This document shows, piece by piece, positions 9,337 through 17,525 of a stretch of DNA of 64,000 nucleotides. The translations under genes were made by a program, and so were the position numbers. Location of the stretch: positions 62,001-126,000 of the forward strand of contig URWA01000002.1 of the NCBI GenBank assembly GCA_900551445.1. The letters run 5' to 3'. A model generated the notes under the pieces. That model made no database searches. It saw only the letters and a list, made by a program, of their open reading frames with translations, and was not told where the DNA came from. Source of the DNA: an uncultured Bacteroides sp. (GTDB lineage Bacteria > Bacteroidota > Bacteroidia > Bacteroidales > Bacteroidaceae). Positions within the stretch are counted from its first letter, which is position 1. Each line of letters starts with the position of its first letter.

Positions 9337-9344
9337 TTACCTTT
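9337..9344 (+). promoter_or_regulatory. -7 box of queD-queE
   Basis: TACCTTTG, 61 nt before the queD ATG. The leader of about 50 nt can form a small hairpin (ATTAAA...TTTAAT), but it lacks the recognisable parts of a preQ1 riboswitch. Confidence 0.65.
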
Positions 9345-9404
9345 GTAGTTGCATTGAGGTGACATTAAATGCGGAGTTTTTAATCTTTTAAAAATCAAAT
9401 CGTT

Positions 9405-9737
9405 ATGTATACAGTTATTAAACGGATGGAGATTTCGGCTTCTCATCGTCTGGAACTTTCCTATGAAAGTAAGTGTGAAAACCTGCATGGTCACAATTGG
9501 ATTATTACGGTTTATTGCCAGTCGGCAGAATTGAATGCAGATGGTATGGTGGTAGATTTTACGCATATTAAAGAGGTGGTAAAAGGGCAGTTGGATCATA
9601 AAAACCTGAACGACGTGTTGTCTTGTAATCCGACAGCTGAGAATATAGCCCGATGGATTTGTGAGCGTGTGCCCCATTGTGTGAAAGTGGAAGTCTGTGA
9701 ATCAGAAGGAAACACCGTAATTTATGAAAAAGATTAA
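9405..9737 (+). CDS. queD: 6-carboxy-5,6,7,8-tetrahydropterin synthase QueD
   Basis: Converts 7,8-dihydroneopterin triphosphate to 6-carboxytetrahydropterin, the first dedicated step towards queuosine. The 110-residue product has the zinc-binding and catalytic pattern of the PTPS family: ISASHRLEL, then CENLHGHNW (catalytic Cys and the HGH pair), and the C-terminal Glu in VEVCES. Its 3' end overlaps queE by 14 nt, so the two are translationally coupled. queC and queF are not in the window. Confidence 0.92.
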   Translation: MYTVIKRMEISASHRLELSYESKCENLHGHNWIITVYCQSAELNADGMVVDFTHIKEVVKGQLDHKNLNDVLSCNPTAENIARWICERVPHCVKVEVCESEGNTVIYEKD

Positions 9738-10269
9738 TGAGATTTTCTATAGCCTTCAGGGGGAAGGCTTTCATGTGGGTACACCTGCGGTTTTTGTCCG
9801 TTTCTCTGGATGTAACCTGAAATGTGATTTTTGCGATACGCAGCATGAGCAGGGGAGGATGATGTCTGATGAAGAAATTCTGGCAGAGGTGGAGAAATAT
9901 CCCTGTAGAATGGTGATTTTGACTGGGGGTGAACCTGGACTGTGGGTGGATGACAATCTGGTCGCAACACTGCATGCGGCTGGAAAATATGTGTGTATAG
10001 AAACGAATGGAACCCGTGTACTTCCTGAAGGTATCGACTGGGTGACCTGTTCTCCCAAGCAAGGTTCGCAGTTGTGTGTGCGGAGGGTCGATGAAATAAA
10101 GGTGGTCTATCAGGGACAAGAAGTGGAATCGTATTTACAGATACCCGCTTCTGCCTATTTCCTGCAACCTTGTTCTTGCATGAATACCTCAGAAGTGGTG
10201 GATTATATAAAGGAGCATCCTGTCTGGCGTTTGAGTTTGCAAATTCATAAACTGATTGCTATTCCTTGA
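9724..10269 (+). CDS. queE: 7-carboxy-7-deazaguanine synthase QueE (radical SAM)
   Basis: Radical S-adenosylmethionine enzyme that rearranges 6-carboxytetrahydropterin to 7-carboxy-7-deazaguanine. The 181-residue product starts with MKKINEIFYSLQGEGFHVG, the usual QueE opening. It carries the cluster-binding CNLKCDFC (CX3CX2C) and the GGEP SAM motif (LTGGEPGLW). The length is at the short end but normal for the group. It overlaps queD. No terminator lies immediately after the stop; a 7-bp hairpin with a T-rich tail on the plus strand at 10469-10486 could serve. Confidence 0.93.
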   Translation: MKKINEIFYSLQGEGFHVGTPAVFVRFSGCNLKCDFCDTQHEQGRMMSDEEILAEVEKYPCRMVILTGGEPGLWVDDNLVATLHAAGKYVCIETNGTRVLPEGIDWVTCSPKQGSQLCVRRVDEIKVVYQGQEVESYLQIPASAYFLQPCSCMNTSEVVDYIKEHPVWRLSLQIHKLIAIP

Positions 10270-10387
10270 TTTTCTTATACAAATTGTAAGAATATACAGT
10301 TTTGTGGTATTGTTGTTTTTTAACAACTTTCACGGGGTATTTGTTAACAAACATGTTTTTTGCAGAATTGGATGTTTCTTTAAAAAT

Positions 10388-10500
10388 AAAAAGATACTCC
10401 CGCTAATCACTATTAGCAGGAGTATCACAACACAAAAACTAAACTAGACTTAACTAAACTATTCTAAAGGAAGTTTCACAACTTCCGCTTTTATTATGTA
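10388..10500 (-). ncRNA. Candidate small RNA, about 110 nt
   Basis: A complete transcription unit without a coding frame lies on the minus strand in the 326-bp gap between queE and the LytTR gene. It has a strong promoter (TTTG at 10534-10537, 20-nt spacer, TATATTTG at 10506-10513). An internal hairpin follows (GGAAGTT/AACTTCC, 10469-10486). It ends in a robust terminator (10393-10426) with a T-rich tail. The LytTR gene upstream has its own terminator at 10575-10590, so this is not just its 3' UTR. No known RNA family is recognised; existence of the RNA is inferred. Confidence 0.55.
10393..10426 (-). terminator. Terminator of the candidate small RNA
   Basis: Stem GATACTCC/GGAGTATC, one mismatch, then GCTAAT/ATTAGC around a 4-nt loop. 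It is followed on the minus strand by TTTTTATTTTTA. Confidence 0.85.
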
Positions 10501-10505
10501 CGCTA

Positions 10506-10537
10506 CAAATATAGGGTTTAGATTGATTGTAGCCAAA
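10506..10537 (-). promoter_or_regulatory. Promoter of the candidate small RNA
   Basis: Minus strand: TTTG (-33 box), 20 nt, TATATTTG (-7 box). Both boxes and the spacing match the Bacteroidetes consensus. It points away from the LytTR gene and towards the terminator at 10393. Confidence 0.65.
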
Positions 10538-10565
10538 GAAAATCAGTAAAAAATTGGATTGTTTC

Positions 10566-10590
10566 AAAAAAAAATGTTGAAAATACAACA
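10566..10590 (-). terminator. Weak terminator after the LytTR regulator
   Basis: Stem TGTTG/CAACA with a 6-nt loop, followed on the minus strand by nine T residues. It begins 5 nt past the stop codon. Confidence 0.6.
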
Positions 10591-10595
10591 AATTC

Positions 10596-11327
10596 TCAAA
10601 TAGTATGTTTATTAACATAATTTTGGAGCTCTTGCTTGTAGCTGTCAGATATCGGAATGTAGTCTTTCCCGAAAACAATCCTTCCTTTTTCTATAATTTT
10701 TATTTTTTGTTTTTGCACAATGAAAGACCGGTGAATACGTATGAAGCGGTTGGCAGGCAATTTGTCTTCCATCATTTTCATACTGACCAGTGAGAGGATA
10801 GGACGAGGATTGTCTTCCAAGTGAATTTTAATGTAATCTTTGAGTCCTTCAATGTATAAAATCTTATCCAGCTCAATTTGAATCAGCTTATAATCGCTTT
10901 TCACATAAATATATTTCAGATCTTCGGAAGACTGTACTTCTTCAGGGGTATTTTCGGCTTTCTGGCAAAGTTCAAACCACTGCACGGCCTTATTCACAGC
11001 TGTCATGAAGTCGGCATAGCTGATAGGCTTGAGCAGATAATCAAGGGCGTTTACCTTGTAGCCGTCCAATGCATATTGTCCGAAAGCTGTTGTGAATATG
11101 ATACGTGTGCTGTTCGGAATTATTTTGGAAAACTCCAGTCCGTTCAGTTCCGGCATCTGGATGTCCAGAAATATCAAGTCTACCGGATGTCCATTCAGAA
11201 GTTCCATGGCTTGTATGGCACTGGAATATGCTCCGCACAATTCCAGTGAGGGCGTTTTCTTTACATAGCTTTCCAGCAACCCGAGTGCCAGAGGTTCATC
11301 ATCAATAATGGCGCATTTGATTGTCAT
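10596..11327 (-). CDS. LytTR-family response regulator
   Basis: A 243-residue DNA-binding response regulator. The receiver domain (about 1-120) has acidic residues D9-D10, phosphoacceptor Asp55 in FLDIQMPELNG, the Thr in IIFTTAF and Lys in LLKPISY. The LytTR DNA-binding domain (about 140-240) follows. The gene overlaps the upstream histidine kinase by 4 nt, so they form a kinase-regulator pair. The tripartite ABC efflux operon ends just upstream, and a 21-bp-spaced direct repeat at 17205-17235 is a candidate target. The regulated genes are not known from sequence. Confidence 0.93.
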   Translation of the reverse strand: MTIKCAIIDDEPLALGLLESYVKKTPSLELCGAYSSAIQAMELLNGHPVDLIFLDIQMPELNGLEFSKIIPNSTRIIFTTAFGQYALDGYKVNALDYLLKPISYADFMTAVNKAVQWFELCQKAENTPEEVQSSEDLKYIYVKSDYKLIQIELDKILYIEGLKDYIKIHLEDNPRPILSLVSMKMMEDKLPANRFIRIHRSFIVQKQKIKIIEKGRIVFGKDYIPISDSYKQELQNYVNKHTI

Positions 11328-12403
11328 GGCATTGTTTTTTTATGATTAGTGTCAGGTATATCGATTGTCAGTATCGAGCTGTATTCTTTTTGATTGGGAC
11401 TGATTTGTTGTTGCCATTCATAGTGTCCGGCATATAACAGTTCCAGTCTTTTGCGTACTTGTTCCAGTCCGATACCCGATCCGCTTTTGTCAGTGGAGTT
11501 CTTGGGGTAGTTACTGTTACGTATAATACAGTGAATTTTATTATCTTTTTCAGCCAATGTAATGTCAATGAAGCTGGGTTCGGTGGGAGATACTCCATGT
11601 TTGAAGGCATTTTCTATCAGTGAAATGAACAACAAAGGAGCCACAGGGCTCTGACTGTTCGGATGGATTTGAAAATGCGTACTGATTTTTACTTGCGAAG
11701 AAACCCGGATACGCATCAGTTCGATGTAGTTCCGTATGAATTCCACCTCTTTGGTGAGAGGGACAAAATTTTCCTGGTTGTCGTACAGCACGTATCGTAA
11801 CAGCTTGCTGAGTTCCTGAATAGCTTGCTGGGCCTTTTCCGTATCGAATGCGGTGAGTGCATAGATATTGTTCAGGGTATTCAGCAAGAAATGCGGATTC
11901 AGCTGGTTGCGCAGGTTCTTGAGTTCTGCCTCCGTACGACTTTTCACTGCTTCCCGGCGTGCCAGTTCTGTGTCACTCCAGCGGAGACTCATCCGGATGG
12001 CCACACTCAATCCTACCATAAAAATCATGCTGGTCATGTCTCTTATATAGAAGATGTATCGGGGAGGCAGGTAAGAGCGCGGGCGTACGGGAGGTGGAAA
12101 TGCAATCATGTTGTGCCAGTAGCGTAGTCCGATAGAGGCCACGAGAATAAGAAGGATGTTCAGGAAGATGAAATGTCCGATATGTTCTTTGAAGAGTATT
12201 CTGGGAATCAGAACCAGATAGTTGACGTAAAAGATGATAAAAAAGGCAAGTGATACCCCAGAATGGTTGATAAATTCTTTCCAGTCGATATTTCCGTTGT
12301 CATGTTGGGTAAAAAACAGCGGAAATCCGAAGAACAATCCCCAGCATATAGTGTGGATGATTAATTCCAGTAAGCGGTGTTTGTTGTGGGTTAGATGCAC
12401 CAT
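11324..12403 (-). CDS. LytS/YehU-type sensor histidine kinase
   Basis: A membrane histidine kinase of the His_kinase (YehU/LytS-like) family. The 359-residue product has about four membrane helices in the first 155 residues and no large periplasmic domain. The phosphoacceptor His lies in NQLNPHFLLNTLNNI, and the ATPase domain carries the N box ENAFKHG and G box GSGIGLEQV. Although the frame stays open further upstream, the -7 box at 12421-12428 and the terminator at 12445-12504 require the start at 12403. It overlaps its response regulator by 4 nt. The ligand is unknown. Confidence 0.92.
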   Translation of the reverse strand: MVHLTHNKHRLLELIIHTICWGLFFGFPLFFTQHDNGNIDWKEFINHSGVSLAFFIIFYVNYLVLIPRILFKEHIGHFIFLNILLILVASIGLRYWHNMIAFPPPVRPRSYLPPRYIFYIRDMTSMIFMVGLSVAIRMSLRWSDTELARREAVKSRTEAELKNLRNQLNPHFLLNTLNNIYALTAFDTEKAQQAIQELSKLLRYVLYDNQENFVPLTKEVEFIRNYIELMRIRVSSQVKISTHFQIHPNSQSPVAPLLFISLIENAFKHGVSPTEPSFIDITLAEKDNKIHCIIRNSNYPKNSTDKSGSGIGLEQVRKRLELLYAGHYEWQQQISPNQKEYSSILTIDIPDTNHKKTMP

Positions 12404-12420
12404 ATTAGATTGATTTAAAG

Positions 12421-12428
12421 CAAAGATA
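12421..12428 (-). promoter_or_regulatory. -7 box of the kinase/regulator unit
   Basis: Minus-strand TATCTTTG, 18 nt before the kinase ATG at 12403. The resulting leader is very short. Confidence 0.65.
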
Positions 12429-12444
12429 CGATAATTTAAGAAAA

Positions 12445-12504
12445 GTCCGGCCGTCACACGCAGCAAATACTTCGAAATATTACTGCAGAGATAGACGGCC
12501 GGAC
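12445..12504 (-). terminator. Terminator of the ABC efflux operon
   Basis: Perfect 11-nt arms GTCCGGCCGTC/GACGGCCGGAC enclose 38 nt that hold a second hairpin (AATA...TATT). TTTTCTTAAATT follows on the minus strand. It separates the efflux operon from the kinase promoter. Confidence 0.8.
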
Positions 12505-12547
12505 AGGAAACCAAAGTTATGAAGAACAAAGTAGTTCCGTTATGTTT

Positions 12548-13768
12548 TTATTCATAGCGCAGTGCTTCAATCGGATCCAGGTCGGCCGCTTTCTTGGCCG
12601 GATACCATCCGAAGAATACACCGGTGAAGGTACATACTGCGAATGACAGCAATACACTCCATGGCTGGATGAATACAGGCCAGTGGGCAACCGTTTTGAT
12701 GACGAAGCTGGCTCCACAGCCCAGAATCACCCCAATCAATCCTCCTGTGATACTGATTAGAATGGATTCTATCAAGAATTGTGACAGAATGTCTACTCCT
12801 CTCGCACCCACAGACATACGAAGGCCGATTTCGCGGGTACGTTCGGTTACGCTGACATACATGATGTTCATGATACCGATACCTCCTACCACCAGAGAGA
12901 TTCCCGCGATACAGGCCAGCAGGGTGGTCATCAGGTCGGTGGTAGTATTCAGCATAGAACTGAGTTCCTGTTGTGTACGGATAGTGAAATCATCATCGTC
13001 CGTTTCTTTCAGCTTATGTTCTCTTCTGAGGATATTCGTGATTTCGTCAACGGCTTCTTCCGTCATATCTTCTGTCAGGGCAGAAGCAAAGATACCGCTC
13101 AGATAGGTTTGGGCAAGCAGACGTTTCATTACCGTGCTGTAAGGTGCCAGTACCACATCGTCCTGGTCCATACCCATGGAGTTATATCCTTTGGATTTAA
13201 GGACACCGATTACACGGAGGGGAACCTGGTTGCAGCGGATAATCTTTCCAATCGGGTCTTGTCCGTCGGGGAACAGGTTGTCTACAATGGTTTTACCAAT
13301 GACACACACTTTTGCGGCCGTACGGATATCTTCTTCCGTAAACATGTCCCCTTGTTCCACGGTCAGCTGACGGATGGTCAGATAGCCGAGGCTTACTCCG
13401 CTCACCGAAGAAGGGTAGTTGTTGGAGCCTGAAATCAGCTGTCCGGAAGCCGAAACATCCGGGCTGATAGCCGACAAGTACATACATTCATCACGTAAAG
13501 TCTCATAATTCTCCAGTTTCAGCGTTTGCATGCTCGACGGGTCCTGGCGGACACCTCCTCGCATCTCGGCTCCCGGATGAATCATGATCATATTGGAGCC
13601 CATTTCGGAGATTTGTTTTTGGATGCTCCGTTTGGAGCCCTGTCCGATGGCCAGCATGGCAATGACGGAAGCTACTCCGATAATGATTCCCAGCATGGTC
13701 AGGAAAGCGCGGAGCTTGTTGTTGGCCAATGCCCGGAAGGCTATTTTAAAAAGGTTTGTTCCATTCAT
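12548..13768 (-). CDS. MacB-type ABC transporter permease
   Basis: Inner-membrane permease of a tripartite mechanotransmission ABC exporter. The 406-residue product has a first membrane helix (about 20-42), a large periplasmic MacB-like core domain (about 45-250) and three C-terminal FtsX helices (about 280-395) ending in WYPAKKAADLDPIEALRYE, the standard FtsX tail. It is the last gene of the operon outer membrane factor-adaptor-ATPase-permease. ATPase and permease are separate here, unlike E. coli MacB where they are fused. Substrates could be antibiotics, peptides or lipoproteins; sequence does not decide. Confidence 0.92.
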   Translation of the reverse strand: MNGTNLFKIAFRALANNKLRAFLTMLGIIIGVASVIAMLAIGQGSKRSIQKQISEMGSNMIMIHPGAEMRGGVRQDPSSMQTLKLENYETLRDECMYLSAISPDVSASGQLISGSNNYPSSVSGVSLGYLTIRQLTVEQGDMFTEEDIRTAAKVCVIGKTIVDNLFPDGQDPIGKIIRCNQVPLRVIGVLKSKGYNSMGMDQDDVVLAPYSTVMKRLLAQTYLSGIFASALTEDMTEEAVDEITNILRREHKLKETDDDDFTIRTQQELSSMLNTTTDLMTTLLACIAGISLVVGGIGIMNIMYVSVTERTREIGLRMSVGARGVDILSQFLIESILISITGGLIGVILGCGASFVIKTVAHWPVFIQPWSVLLSFAVCTFTGVFFGWYPAKKAADLDPIEALRYE

Positions 13769-13787
13769 AAGTCATCTCGATAAATTG

Positions 13788-14534
13788 TCAGTCATCATCG
13801 TTTTTCGGCAGGGCAGCCAGTGCTTCCGCAGCCGAAAGAATATGGGGGTTGGTTACGTCTTCAATGACATGTCCGTCACGCAGTCGGATGTTGCGGCTGC
13901 TGTATTGTGACAATTCCGGGTTGTGTGTCACGAAGATGATGGTACGTCCTTCTTTGTGAAGCTTCTGGAAAAGGACCAGGATTTCGAAAGAAGTACGTGT
14001 GTCCAGGTTACCGGTCGCTTCATCGGCCAGGATAACCGCCGGATTGTTGACCAGTGCACGGGCAATGGCCACACGCTGCATCTGTCCACCGGACATCTGG
14101 TTGGATTTGTGTTCCAGACGGTCGGCCAGTCCCACGGCCGTCAGGGCTTCTATAGCCCGACGGCGGCGTTCAGCGGCACTGACGGCACTGTTGTACATCA
14201 ATGGAAGCTCTACATTTTCCACCGCCGTAGTTTTGGGCAGCAGGTTGTAGTTCTGGAAGACGAATCCGATTTTCCGGTTTCGCAGCACCGCCCTTTGCGG
14301 TTTGCTCATCGTACGTACAGATACTCCGTCAAGAAGATATTCCCCGCTGGTCGGCGTATCCAGGCATCCCAACGTGTTCAGAAGGGTGGACTTACCGGAA
14401 CCGGATGTACCCATGATGGTCACGAACTCTCCTTCCTGAATGCTGAACGAGATGCCACGCAACGCATGTACTGTTTCGTCTCCTACCTGGAAATTCCGTT
14501 TGATATTTTGTAATTCTATGACAGTCTTTTTCAT
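13788..14534 (-). CDS. MacB-type ABC transporter ATP-binding protein
   Basis: The ATPase that drives the adjacent permease. The 248-residue product has Walker A GTSGSGKS, the Q-loop in FVFQNYNLLPKT, signature SGGQMQR, Walker B VILADEATGNLD and the switch His in FVTHN. It belongs to the LolD/MacB subgroup. It lies 19 nt upstream of the permease and 12 nt downstream of the adaptor, consistent with one operon. Confidence 0.94.
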   Translation of the reverse strand: MKKTVIELQNIKRNFQVGDETVHALRGISFSIQEGEFVTIMGTSGSGKSTLLNTLGCLDTPTSGEYLLDGVSVRTMSKPQRAVLRNRKIGFVFQNYNLLPKTTAVENVELPLMYNSAVSAAERRRRAIEALTAVGLADRLEHKSNQMSGGQMQRVAIARALVNNPAVILADEATGNLDTRTSFEILVLFQKLHKEGRTIIFVTHNPELSQYSSRNIRLRDGHVIEDVTNPHILSAAEALAALPKNDDD

Positions 14535-14546
14535 GACAGTATCTCC

Positions 14547-15770
14547 TTATTTTTGTTTCTTCTTGTCATTTCCCGGAGGGCCTGGCATGAATGGGCTTCT
14601 TTCTCCGTCGGCAGAAGTTTCAGATGCTGTAGTATCGGCAAATCCTTTCAATACGGTTTCTGTGACAATCGGTGTTCCTTCGCTGATACCCTCCAGAATT
14701 TCCGTATGGCTTCCATCGCTCAGACCGATTTTCACCGGGTGAGCTGTGAAACCATTGGCATCCATGGTCCATACCTTGTGTTCACCTTCACAGTCGGTGA
14801 TGGTCTTTTTGCCTACCAGATTTTTTTCTGGAGTGAAGCGCAACGCCTTGTTGGGAACCACAAGCACATTGTCACGTGTATCCGTATAGATGGTCACATT
14901 GGCAGTTAGTCTTGGTTTCAGCTTCAGGTCCGGATTGTCGGCAGTAATGACTACCTCATAAGTAACAACTGTTTCGCTGCTGGTACTGGTACTGCTTGAA
15001 CTGCTGCTGTTGGCGCTGCCCAGTCGGATTTGGTGAACCCGTCCTTCGAATACATCATTCGGATAGGCGTCAACAGTGAATGTCACTCTGGCACTGTCTC
15101 TCACTCCGGCAATATCGGCTTCGTCCACATCGGCCACTACCTGCATCTTGGTCAAATCGGCAGCGATGGTAAACAGGGTCGGTGTTTCGAAACCGGAAGC
15201 CACGGTCTGTCCTTCTTCTACGTCCTTACTGGTGACGATACCATTGATTGGAGAGGTGATGGTAGCATAAGAAAGGTTTCGTTCCGCTTTTGACAGAGCC
15301 GCCTGACTTTGTTCGAACGTACTCTTGGCACGTTCGTAGTCGTATGCACTCTGCTCGTAGTCGGTTTCACTGATTAGTTGCTTTTCATGTAGCTTTTTGT
15401 TTCTCTCGTATAGTTTCTTTTGGTAATCGTATTCGGCTTTTGCGCCGTCGTATGTAGCTTGCGCTGACTGTAAATCACTGAGCAGGGTCACTCTATCCAT
15501 CTCGGCTATCACTTCCCCTTCTTTTACTACCGAATTATAGTCTACGTATATTTTATCAATGATACCTGATACCTGTGTACCGACCTCCACTTCAGTGACA
15601 GGTTCGATGGTTCCTGTAGCTGTAATGGAATTGCTGATGTTGCCTTTTGCTACTGTTTCGGTGACGAAGTCTACTTTGCCTTGTGCGCTCTTCTTGCCAA
15701 AAATCCAGCATCCTGCCACAGCCAGTACAATTACGACGCCAGCTGTGATAATTATTTTTTTCTTGTTCAT
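14547..15770 (-). CDS. Periplasmic adaptor subunit (MacA/HlyD-like)
   Basis: Membrane fusion protein that links the inner-membrane transporter to the outer-membrane channel. The 407-residue product has an N-terminal membrane anchor (about 4-24), a lipoyl half-motif near TGTIEPVTEVEVGTQVSG, a long coiled-coil hairpin (about 95-170), the second lipoyl half, a beta-barrel domain and a C-terminal membrane-proximal domain. A Ser/Thr run (SSSSSTSTSS, near residue 260) sits in a barrel loop and the C-terminus is Lys-rich. It lies 12 nt downstream of the outer membrane factor gene. Confidence 0.92.
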   Translation of the reverse strand: MNKKKIIITAGVVIVLAVAGCWIFGKKSAQGKVDFVTETVAKGNISNSITATGTIEPVTEVEVGTQVSGIIDKIYVDYNSVVKEGEVIAEMDRVTLLSDLQSAQATYDGAKAEYDYQKKLYERNKKLHEKQLISETDYEQSAYDYERAKSTFEQSQAALSKAERNLSYATITSPINGIVTSKDVEEGQTVASGFETPTLFTIAADLTKMQVVADVDEADIAGVRDSARVTFTVDAYPNDVFEGRVHQIRLGSANSSSSSSTSTSSETVVTYEVVITADNPDLKLKPRLTANVTIYTDTRDNVLVVPNKALRFTPEKNLVGKKTITDCEGEHKVWTMDANGFTAHPVKIGLSDGSHTEILEGISEGTPIVTETVLKGFADTTASETSADGERSPFMPGPPGNDKKKQK

Positions 15771-15782
15771 ATTGTTGGGTTA

Positions 15783-17126
15783 TTATAATTCAATCTCTTT
15801 TCCTGCATAAAAATCAAGTAGTGTACGGTTCAATATCGCCATATACTTGGCCTGAATCCGCTGCTGCTGTGCGCTGAGCAGGTTGTTTTTTTCTGTCAGC
15901 AGTTCTACGGTATTCTTCATACCCAGTTTGAACTGTTCGTTGACCATATCGAAGCTGGTCTGGCTGCTTTTCAGTTTTACCTCGGCTGCTGCATATTGTT
16001 GCTGTGCATTCAGTGCGTCCAGCCAGATGGTCTCGATGTCCGTGTACAATCCTTTCTGTTTGTCCTGAAGGTTCAGCAAGGAAGAATTGTATTGGAACTG
16101 TGCTTTTTCTACCGCACTTTTGGTTTGGCGGTTGTTGAAAATCGGTACGCTGATGTTCAATCCAATCATGTTGTTCCAGCCATATTTCATCTGTTGTGCC
16201 CAGTTGTTCTGGCTGGAGTTGTTGGTCATACTTGAGGTAGAGGCCGACAGGCTGATGGTCGGGAAATAGCCGCTCTTGGCAGAAGAGATGGCCAGTTTGG
16301 CATTGTCGATGCTCAGTTTGCTGCTCTGGATTTCCGGACGGTTGGCCAGTGCTGTCTGGTACACATCTTCCTGGTTCGGAAGCAGCTGCATCACTTTGGC
16401 ATCATCCAGTACCGGAAGTTCCAGTTCCATTTCGGCTGTGCCGTCCAGTTCCAGCATCTGTTTCAGCTGAAGCTTGTAGTTTCTCAGTGAACTTTCGGAA
16501 GTCACCAACTGGTATTCGTCGTTTCCAACTTGTGATTCCAGCTGTGCCAGGTCAGCTTTTGAAATAGTCCCTTGGTTAAACAGTTCCTTAGCCCGTTCAT
16601 AAGTGGCCTTGCTCACTTCCAGTGTTCCTTTGTTGATGTGGACCGATTCGTCTGCATAAAGAATCTGCAGGAAGAGTTTTGTGATTTCTTCCTTGAGGGT
16701 ATTCTCGGTTTCTGCTACACTCAGTTCGGCTATTTCCTGATTTTTCTTTTGCTGTTTGATGTTGTTCAGGCGCTGTCCGCCGTTCCAGAGTGTCCATTGT
16801 GCCGACAAGCTGTAACTGCCGTTGTAAGTGGTTTTATTGTTACTGCTGATAATTTCAGTTCCGCTTACGGTGGCACTGTTTTGTTGATAAGGACGGTTCA
16901 CCACGTTCTGTCCGGTATTGAATGAAAGACTGGGGAAGAGTGCAGCCTTTGCGGTTTTCACATCCACTTCGCTTTCCTGTAAGGAAATCTTGTTCTGCTG
17001 CAGCTGGATATTTTTCTCCAGCGCATAATTTATGCAGTCATCAAGCGACCAGGTTTGTTTCTCTTGAGCATTAGCCGACAGGAAAGTCGCGAATGCGGCG
17101 AAGAAAATGAGTTCTCTTTTTTTCAT
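15783..17126 (-). CDS. TolC-like outer membrane efflux protein
   Basis: Outer-membrane channel of the tripartite exporter. The 447-residue product has a signal peptide (MKKRELIFFAAFATFLSANA) and the paired helical repeats of the OEP family, beginning at TWSLDDCINYALEKNIQL and again in the second half around DVYQTALANRPEIQSS. The start at 17126 is chosen over a longer frame because of the signal peptide and because a TACATTTG box lies at 17149-17156. It is the first gene of the four-gene efflux operon and diverges from the cytochrome bd operon. Confidence 0.93.
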   Translation of the reverse strand: MKKRELIFFAAFATFLSANAQEKQTWSLDDCINYALEKNIQLQQNKISLQESEVDVKTAKAALFPSLSFNTGQNVVNRPYQQNSATVSGTEIISSNNKTTYNGSYSLSAQWTLWNGGQRLNNIKQQKKNQEIAELSVAETENTLKEEITKLFLQILYADESVHINKGTLEVSKATYERAKELFNQGTISKADLAQLESQVGNDEYQLVTSESSLRNYKLQLKQMLELDGTAEMELELPVLDDAKVMQLLPNQEDVYQTALANRPEIQSSKLSIDNAKLAISSAKSGYFPTISLSASTSSMTNNSSQNNWAQQMKYGWNNMIGLNISVPIFNNRQTKSAVEKAQFQYNSSLLNLQDKQKGLYTDIETIWLDALNAQQQYAAAEVKLKSSQTSFDMVNEQFKLGMKNTVELLTEKNNLLSAQQQRIQAKYMAILNRTLLDFYAGKEIEL

Positions 17127-17148
17127 ATTTCGTTGAATTTTTGCATTG

Positions 17149-17156
17149 CAAATGTA
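17149..17156 (-). promoter_or_regulatory. -7 box of the efflux operon
   Basis: Minus-strand TACATTTG, 22 nt before the outer membrane factor ATG. Confidence 0.65.
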
Positions 17157-17204
17157 TTCCTTTATAAAAAGAAGGGCAAAACAGATAGATTTTTCCACAG
17201 AATA

Positions 17205-17235
17205 TCTCGATAAACTCTTGTTTTTTCCCGATAAA
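17205..17235. promoter_or_regulatory. Candidate LytTR operator: direct repeat with 21-bp period
   Basis: TCTCGATAAA (17205-17214) and TCCCGATAAA (17226-17235) match in 9 of 10 positions and are exactly 21 bp apart. LytTR proteins such as AgrA bind paired direct repeats spaced about two helical turns. The pair lies between the divergent efflux and cytochrome bd promoters, and a LytTR regulator is encoded at the end of the efflux locus. The link is inferred. Confidence 0.4.
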
Positions 17236-17268
17236 GCATTTACTTTGTAATCATTATAAAACTAGATT

Positions 17269-17487
17269 ATGATTAAAAAGACTATCATTCGAATTTTTCA
17301 TTTTTACCGTGACGGTTTTCGGGAGATGACCATCGGCCGGACCTTGTGGGCCATTATCCTGATAAAGCTTTTTGTCATGTTCTTCATCCTGAAATTGTTT
17401 TTCTTCCCTTCGTTTCTGAGTGGGAAGAGTGAAGAAGAAAAACAGGATTATGTAGGAGTGGAACTGACCGACCGGATGGCAGAATAA
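17269..17487 (+). CDS. DUF4492 small membrane protein of the cytochrome bd operon
   Basis: A 72-residue protein with a basic N-terminus, one strong membrane helix (about 26-48, WAIILIKLFVMFFILKLFFF) and an acidic tail. It belongs to DUF4492, which in Bacteroidetes is found directly before cydA. It is separated from cydA by 38 nt and is probably cotranscribed. By size, topology and position it may act like the CydX/CydS accessory subunits of other cytochrome bd oxidases; this is inference. The promoter box upstream is TTACTTTG (17240-17247), one mismatch from consensus. Confidence 0.85.
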   Translation: MIKKTIIRIFHFYRDGFREMTIGRTLWAIILIKLFVMFFILKLFFFPSFLSGKSEEEKQDYVGVELTDRMAE

Positions 17488-17525
17488 CTATACCTTATTA
17501 ATATTAACCGATAAAGTGATTTTTT

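Noticed and set aside
9345..9404. preQ1 riboswitch in the queD leader
   Set aside because: The leader is about 50 nt with one weak hairpin and lacks the A-rich tail and pseudoknot pairing that mark preQ1 aptamers.
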